Assembly: GCA_036514635.1 (NCBI GenBank)
Contig: DATBWU010000284.1
Coordinates: forward strand, 1 to 18,414
From: DASSFZ01 sp036514635
GTDB taxonomy: Bacteria > Chloroflexota > Anaerolineae > Fen-1058
Direction of reading: 5' to 3'
Length of the DNA stretch: 18,414 nt
The position numbers and the translations under genes were made by a program. Position 1 is the stretch's first letter. Every line of letters starts with the position of its first letter. Shown here in pieces: positions 14,528 to 18,414 of this stretch. Under the pieces are notes generated by a model that had not been told where the DNA came from, ran no database searches, and saw nothing but the letters and a program-made list of their open reading frames with translations.

Positions 14528-16813
14528 ATGAATACGATCGGTCAAAACATCACGCGCACCGACGCCGTGGCGAAGGTCACGGGCACGGCGCTGTATCCCG
14601 GCGATCTCGTTCGACCTAACATGGTGCACATGAAGGTATTGTTCGCGCGGCGGCCACACGCACGCGTCCGCCGCATCGATACGAGCAAGGCCAAGCAAGC
14701 GCCCGGCGTGATCGCCGTGTTCACGTCGAAGGATGTACCGGTGAACGAGTACGGGCTGATCATCAACGATCAGCCCGTGCTGTGTGGGCCGGTCCTCACT
14801 CCTCACCCCCTTCCCCTCTCCCCTCTCCCAACGCCTCCCGTTGGGAGAGGGGAGAGGGGTGGCGAAGCCGGGGAGTGGGGTGAGGTGCGCTTCATCGGCG
14901 ATCAGGTTGCGCTCGTCGTCGCCGAGACGGAGAAGCAGGCCGCGCACGCGCTCGACTTGATCGAAGTCGATTACGAAGACCTGCCCATCGTCGCCAATCC
15001 GCGTGAAGCGATGAAGCCCGGCGCGCCACAGTTGCATCCGCAATATCCGGGCAACCTCCTCAATCACTACCGCATCCGCAAAGGCGATGTCGATGCTGTC
15101 TGGTCGCAGTGCGATGTGATTGTCGAGAGCGAGTATCACACGCCGCCGCAGGAACACGCCTACTTGCAACCCGAAGCGGGCATGGCCTACATCGACGCAG
15201 AAGGCCGGGTGACGGTGGAGGTCGCCGGGCAGTGGACGCACGAAGATCGCCAGCAGATCGCGCACGCGCTGGACTTGCCCGAAGAAAAGGTGCGCGTGAT
15301 CTACGCGGCGATCGGCGGCGCATTCGGCGGGCGCGAGGACATGTCGGTGCAGATCATCCTGGCCCTGGCCGCGTGGCGGTTGCATCAGCGCGGCATCGAG
15401 CGGCCCGTGAAGATCGTATGGAGCCGCGAGGAATCGATCATCGGGCATCACAAGCGCCACCCGATGCTCATCAAGTGCAAATGGGGCGCGCGCAAAGACG
15501 GCCAAGTGCTGGCGGCGCAAGTCGAGCTGATCAGCGACGCGGGCGCGTATGCCTACACCTCGACGAAGGTGCAGGGCAACGCCACCTTGATGTGCACCGG
15601 GCCGTACGAAATCCCCAACGTCAAAGTCGATACCTACGCGGTGTACACCAACAACATCCCGAACGGCGCGTTTCGTGGCTTCGGCGGGCCGCAAGGTGCG
15701 TATGCTGCCGAGATGCAAATGGACAAACTCGCGCTCGCGCTCCGCATGGACCCGGTCGAGATTCGCCTGAAGAACGTGCTACGCGACGGCTCGTTAATGT
15801 CGGTCGGGACGCCGCTACCGCAGGGCGTGAGCCTGGATCGAGTCGTCGAGCAGTGCGCACGCGAATCGGGCTGGGCGAAGCGCGGCACGCACTGGCAGCG
15901 CCCGGCGCGCGCGTCGAGCCGCGACCCGCACAAGAAGCACGGCGTCGGCTTCGCCTGCGGCTTCAAGAACATCGGCTTCTCTTTCGGCGCGGTCGAGCAG
16001 TGCACGGCGCGCATCGAGCTGCGCGGCCAGACCGAGATTGAAGAAGCGATCGTGTATCACGCCGGGGCCGACGTGGGCCAGGGCGCGCACACAGTCATGC
16101 GCCAGATGGCCGCCGAGGCGCTGGCGCTGCCGATCGAGCGGGTGCGGTTGGCCGCGTCTGACACGGCGACGAGCGGCAACTCCGGCAGCGCGTCGGCCTC
16201 GCGCATGACTTTCATGGCCGGCAACTCGATCCGGGGCGCAGCCGAACTCGCGTTGAAGAAGTGGGAGAACGAAGATCGACCGGCCATCGCCGAGTACACC
16301 TGGTTCGCTCCGAAGACGACGCCTTTCGACAAGCACACCGGTTACAGCGAACCGAACTTCGCCTACGGCTACGTCGCCGAGACCGCCGAGGTCGAGGTCG
16401 ATACGGAGACCGGCCACGTGCGCGTGCTGCGCGTGTGGGTCGCCGACGACGTGGGCAAGGCCATCAACCCGAAGTTGATTCAGGGCCAGATCGAAGGCGC
16501 GATCGTCCAGGCGCAGGGCTATGCCGTCATCGAGAACTTTCAGCAAAAGGACGGTCACGTCCTGACGCCGTACTTGAGCAACTATCTGATCCCGACCGTG
16601 CTCGACGTGCCGCAGGAGGTGCACTCGATCCTCGTCGAGGAACCCGACCCGCGCGGCCCGTGGGGAGCGCGCGGCGTGGCCGAGATGCCCTACCTGCCCT
16701 TCGCGCCGGCCGTGTGCGCGGCGGTGCACGACGCAATCGGCATCTGGTTCGGCGAGTTCCCGCTGACGCCGGATCGGGTGCTGAAGGCAATCAAACAAAA
16801 GCGGCGGGGCTAG
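14528..16813 (+). CDS. Molybdenum-binding subunit of Mo hydroxylase
   Basis: A 761-residue large subunit of the xanthine dehydrogenase family that would bind molybdopterin and hydroxylate a substrate using water. Marks: VTGTALYPGDL (17-27) at the start of the a/b hammerhead domain, GGAFGGRED (263-271), GAFRGFGGPQ (380-389), DVGQGAHTV (515-523) and the catalytic glutamate E719 in ARGVAEMPYLP. CO dehydrogenase's AYRCSFR loop is absent, so xanthine-dehydrogenase-like chemistry on a heterocycle or aldehyde is more likely; substrate unknown. The start at 14528 lies four bases after the previous stop, with GAGAGG upstream. Residues 90-120, between GPV and RFIGDQVALVV, are encoded by an in-frame palindromic repeat and have no counterpart in the family. 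The rest is continuous and looks functional. Confidence 0.93.
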   Translation: MNTIGQNITRTDAVAKVTGTALYPGDLVRPNMVHMKVLFARRPHARVRRIDTSKAKQAPGVIAVFTSKDVPVNEYGLIINDQPVLCGPVLTPHPLPLSPLPTPPVGRGERGGEAGEWGEVRFIGDQVALVVAETEKQAAHALDLIEVDYEDLPIVANPREAMKPGAPQLHPQYPGNLLNHYRIRKGDVDAVWSQCDVIVESEYHTPPQEHAYLQPEAGMAYIDAEGRVTVEVAGQWTHEDRQQIAHALDLPEEKVRVIYAAIGGAFGGREDMSVQIILALAAWRLHQRGIERPVKIVWSREESIIGHHKRHPMLIKCKWGARKDGQVLAAQVELISDAGAYAYTSTKVQGNATLMCTGPYEIPNVKVDTYAVYTNNIPNGAFRGFGGPQGAYAAEMQMDKLALALRMDPVEIRLKNVLRDGSLMSVGTPLPQGVSLDRVVEQCARESGWAKRGTHWQRPARASSRDPHKKHGVGFACGFKNIGFSFGAVEQCTARIELRGQTEIEEAIVYHAGADVGQGAHTVMRQMAAEALALPIERVRLAASDTATSGNSGSASASRMTFMAGNSIRGAAELALKKWENEDRPAIAEYTWFAPKTTPFDKHTGYSEPNFAYGYVAETAEVEVDTETGHVRVLRVWVADDVGKAINPKLIQGQIEGAIVQAQGYAVIENFQQKDGHVLTPYLSNYLIPTVLDVPQEVHSILVEEPDPRGPWGARGVAEMPYLPFAPAVCAAVHDAIGIWFGEFPLTPDRVLKAIKQKRRG
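14795..14887. repeat. In-frame C/T-rich palindromic element (copy 2)
   Basis: A 93-bp element within the molybdenum subunit gene. Perfect 21-nt arms (14813-14833 and 14839-14859) flank a CCTCC loop. Outer segments (about 14794-14809 and 14871-14886) pair at roughly 13 of 16 positions. It contributes exactly 31 codons without a stop, giving TPHPLPLSPLP then PPVGRGERGGEAGEWGEV. It shares the CCCCTCTCC/GGAGAGGGG arms and GGGGTGAGGTG end with the repeat at 44-98. Confidence 0.88.
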
Positions 16814-16845
16814 TTGGCTGGTTGGCTGGTTGGCGGGTTGGTTGC
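16814..16845 (+). repeat. 8-bp tandem repeat, four units (TTGGCTGG)
   Basis: Two exact TTGGCTGG units, then TTGGCGGG and TTGGTTGC, starting at the base after the molybdenum subunit TAG. The reverse complement (CCAGCCAA) is the same motif as the CCAACCAACCAGCC end of the satellite at 13049-13112, so the two lie in opposite orientation around the hydroxylase subunit genes. Confidence 0.8.
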
Positions 16846-16865
16846 TTGGGAAGGAGCAAATCGGT

Positions 16866-17165
16866 ATGGAGTTCGTCAAGAGGCTTCGAGGTCTATTCGG
16901 TTCCTCAGCTCAACCGCGCGACACCCACATGTACTCGTTCGCCGTGAAATGCAATCGTTGCGGCGAGATCATTCAGGCGCGAGTCAACCTGAGCAATGAA
17001 TTGAGTGTCGAGTACAACGAGAAGGGCAACGCGGCTGTTTATCTCTGCCGCAAGGTGCTCATCGGCAATCAGCACTGCTTCCAGCCCATCGAGGTCACGC
17101 TGAAGTTCGATTCCCGACATCGCCTGATCGAACAGCAGGTGACGGGCGGGCAGTTCTACTCTTAG
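16866..17165 (+). CDS. Small four-cysteine protein of unknown function
   Basis: A 99-residue soluble protein. A basic amphipathic start (MEFVKRLRGLFGSS) is followed by CNRCGE (C29, C32) and YLCRKVLIGNQHCF (C61, C71), a possible zinc ribbon, and by alternating beta-type sequence (IEVTLKFDSRHRLIEQQVTGG). I recall similar uncharacterised proteins in Chloroflexota, but no function. The start at 16866 rather than 16830 is supported by AAGGAG nine bases upstream; the longer frame would begin in the TTGGCTGG satellite. It is the last gene of the hydroxylase strand run, though it need not share its role. Its TAG stop lies in the left terminal repeat of the MITE-like element. Confidence 0.75.
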   Translation: MEFVKRLRGLFGSSAQPRDTHMYSFAVKCNRCGEIIQARVNLSNELSVEYNEKGNAAVYLCRKVLIGNQHCFQPIEVTLKFDSRHRLIEQQVTGGQFYS

Positions 17166-17305
17166 AGACTGTCTTAAAATTCACCACCAAGTCACCAAGA
17201 CGCCAAGCCTCTCCAAGTTTTCTTGGTGTTTCTTTGCGCCGCTTGCCCCCTTCAGGGGGTGGAGCCTTGGTGGTTACCGTGGCGGCCTTTTCAGACAGGC
17301 TCTTA
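17163..17305. mobile_element. MITE-like element with terminal inverted repeats
   Basis: About 143 bp bounded by 18-nt inverted repeats (17163-17180 and 17288-17305) that match at 15 of 18 positions (AGAGACTGTCTTAAAA against AGAGCCTGTCTGAAAA). A second pair inside, ACCACCAAG (17184-17192) and CTTGGTGGT (17266-17274), is perfect. A central CCCCCTTCAGGGGG palindrome lies at 17246-17259. No coding capacity. The outer ends coincide with the TAG of the upstream gene and the TAA (read on the minus strand) of the FtsK gene. No clear target-site duplication is seen, so transposition is inferred only from structure. It could also work as a bidirectional terminator between convergent genes. Confidence 0.6.
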
Positions 17306-18414
17306 GGGTTCTCCCAGCGGGCCGCGCCTGGGCGGAAGCACCTCGCGCAGTCGCCCGGCCTCGACCGGCGGGCCGATGAGGCCCATCTCGTACATCTCGT
17401 CGATCAGGCGCGCCGCTTTGGGATAGCCGATGCGCATCCTGCGCTGCAACAACGATGCGCTGGCGCCCTTCTCGCGGCGCACCAGGTCGATGGCCTGCTG
17501 CAAGAGCCTCGCGTCATCATCTTCCGCCGAGGCGGCCGCGCCGCCGCCCGATCGGCCTGTGCCGACCTTGAGCAGTTGCGAGATGCTCGACTCCCACGGC
17601 GCAGGCTCCGGCGCAACCTCGCTGTACTGATCGCGCCAGAACGTCACCAGGCTCTCGATCTCGCGATCGGATACGAAACACCCCTGAATGCGGATCGGGC
17701 GTCCCGATTCGGGCGACTGGAACAGCATATCGCCGCGTCCCAGCAGCGTCTCTGCGCCAACCGCGTCCAGGATCACGCGCGAATCGACGCTCGACGCGAC
17801 CGAGAACGCGATGCGCGCCGGGAAGTTCGCCTTGATCAGACCGGTGACGACATCGGTCGATGGGCGCTGCGTGGCGACGACCAGGTGAATGCCGGTCGCG
17901 CGCGCCATCTGCGCCAGGCGGCACAGCGTCTTCTCCACCTCGATCGGCGAGCTCAGCATCATGTCGGCCAGTTCGTCGATCATCACAATGATCATCGGCA
18001 GTTTCGGCTGGCCCTGCCTCGCCAGGCGCGTGTTGAAGTCCTTCAAGTTGCGCACGCCCGCATCGGAGAACAACTTGTAGCGCCGATCCATCTCGTGCAT
18101 CACCCAGCGCAGCACGCCCACGATGCGGTCGATCTCCGTCTCGACTTTGCCGTAGATGTGCGGCAGGCCGTTGAAGCGCACCAGCTCCACCATCTTCGGG
18201 TCGATCATCACCAGCCGCAGGTCATCGGGCGTGTTGTTGGCCACCAGGCAGGTGGCCAGCGCGGCGATGCACACGCTCTTGCCCGAGCCGGTGGTGCCGG
18301 CGATGAGCAGGTGCGGCATGGCGCCCAGGTCGGCCGACACCGGTGCGCCCGATACGTCGCGTCCGAGCGCAATGGCCAACGGCGCGTTCAGCCGCTGGAA
18401 CCCGTCCGACTCCA
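17303..18414 (-). CDS. FtsK/SpoIIIE DNA translocase, 3' part
   Basis: The C-terminal part of a chromosome-segregation motor that pumps DNA through the division septum. The frame is open to the window edge (ESDGFQRLNAPLAIALGRD at the edge side), so the start lies beyond 18414. Visible are APVSADLGAMPHLLIAG, Walker A GTTGSGKS (about 18298-18275), LRLVMIDPKMVELVRFNGLPH, Walker B IIVMIDELADMM, and ATQRPSTDVVTGLIKANFPARIAF, all typical of FtsK. After a linker rich in glycine and alanine, the end resembles the winged-helix gamma domain (LLQQAIDLVRREKGASASLLQRRMRIGYPKAARLIDEME-type, residues about 293-345), which reads KOPS-like DNA sequences. It is convergent with the hydroxylase operon. Whether it has membrane segments cannot be seen here. 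Confidence 0.94.
   Translation of the reverse strand, partial: ESDGFQRLNAPLAIALGRDVSGAPVSADLGAMPHLLIAGTTGSGKSVCIAALATCLVANNTPDDLRLVMIDPKMVELVRFNGLPHIYGKVETEIDRIVGVLRWVMHEMDRRYKLFSDAGVRNLKDFNTRLARQGQPKLPMIIVMIDELADMMLSSPIEVEKTLCRLAQMARATGIHLVVATQRPSTDVVTGLIKANFPARIAFSVASSVDSRVILDAVGAETLLGRGDMLFQSPESGRPIRIQGCFVSDREIESLVTFWRDQYSEVAPEPAPWESSISQLLKVGTGRSGGGAAASAEDDDARLLQQAIDLVRREKGASASLLQRRMRIGYPKAARLIDEMYEMGLIGPPVEAGRLREVLPPRRGPLGEP

Noticed and set aside
14492..16879. Long minus-strand open frames opposite the molybdenum subunit gene (408 and 354 residues)
   Set aside because: They lie antisense to a gene with intact catalytic motifs, lack recognisable domains, and are expected from GC-rich codon use.

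Overview
The window is an 18.4 kb stretch of GC-rich bacterial chromosome. Three things point to Chloroflexota (an Anaerolineae-like or related lineage): large GT-C membrane glycosyltransferases ending in a beta-rich 'FVH..QSD..GLYNR' domain, an aerobic-type molybdenum hydroxylase whose FAD and 2Fe-2S subunits are fused, and many short palindromic and microsatellite repeats at gene junctions. This assignment is inferred from family resemblance; no rRNA or other phylogenetic marker is present.

Layout. Positions 1-456 hold no protein gene. They contain a C/T-rich palindromic repeat and what looks like an orphan domain V-VI of a group II intron. A PAS-GAF sensor histidine kinase follows (457-2175), then a decayed 630-bp stretch with the frameshifted C-terminal end of a luciferase-like monooxygenase and a strong hairpin. 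A minus-strand pair encodes a dienelactone-hydrolase-family enzyme and a small DUF6295-like protein. Divergent from it are a Uma2-family nuclease-like protein and a PaaI/hotdog thioesterase, coupled by a 4-bp overlap.

Two large polytopic glycosyltransferase-like proteins overlap by ATGA (5319-9340), and both carry the same extracytoplasmic-type C-terminal domain. An S9 prolyl-oligopeptidase-family peptidase follows (9422-11260). A ~340-bp gap after it contains a repeat and a possible 25-residue single-helix membrane protein on the minus strand.

The next block (11601-17165) reads as one operon: a HIT protein, an XdhC-type MoCo insertion/maturation factor, a fused FAD + [2Fe-2S] subunit, the molybdenum-binding subunit, and a 99-residue four-cysteine protein. 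Together the middle three would build a xanthine-dehydrogenase/CO-dehydrogenase-family hydroxylase. Its substrate cannot be read from sequence. The window ends inside a convergent FtsK/SpoIIIE DNA translocase gene (minus strand, 5' part beyond the edge).

The most unusual feature is how repeats have invaded coding boundaries in the 9.3-17.3 kb block. A ~93-bp palindrome sits in frame inside the molybdenum subunit gene and encodes 31 extra residues. Another repeat supplies the C-terminal tail of the HIT protein. Two abutting microsatellites (9 x 7 bp and 8 x 8 bp) fill the junction between xdhC and the FAD/FeS gene, including the former's stop codon and part of the latter's start codon. A related 8-bp satellite follows the molybdenum subunit stop in opposite orientation. 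A ~143-bp MITE-like element has terminal inverted repeats that contain the stop codons of both flanking convergent genes. No CRISPR array, tRNA or rRNA was seen.
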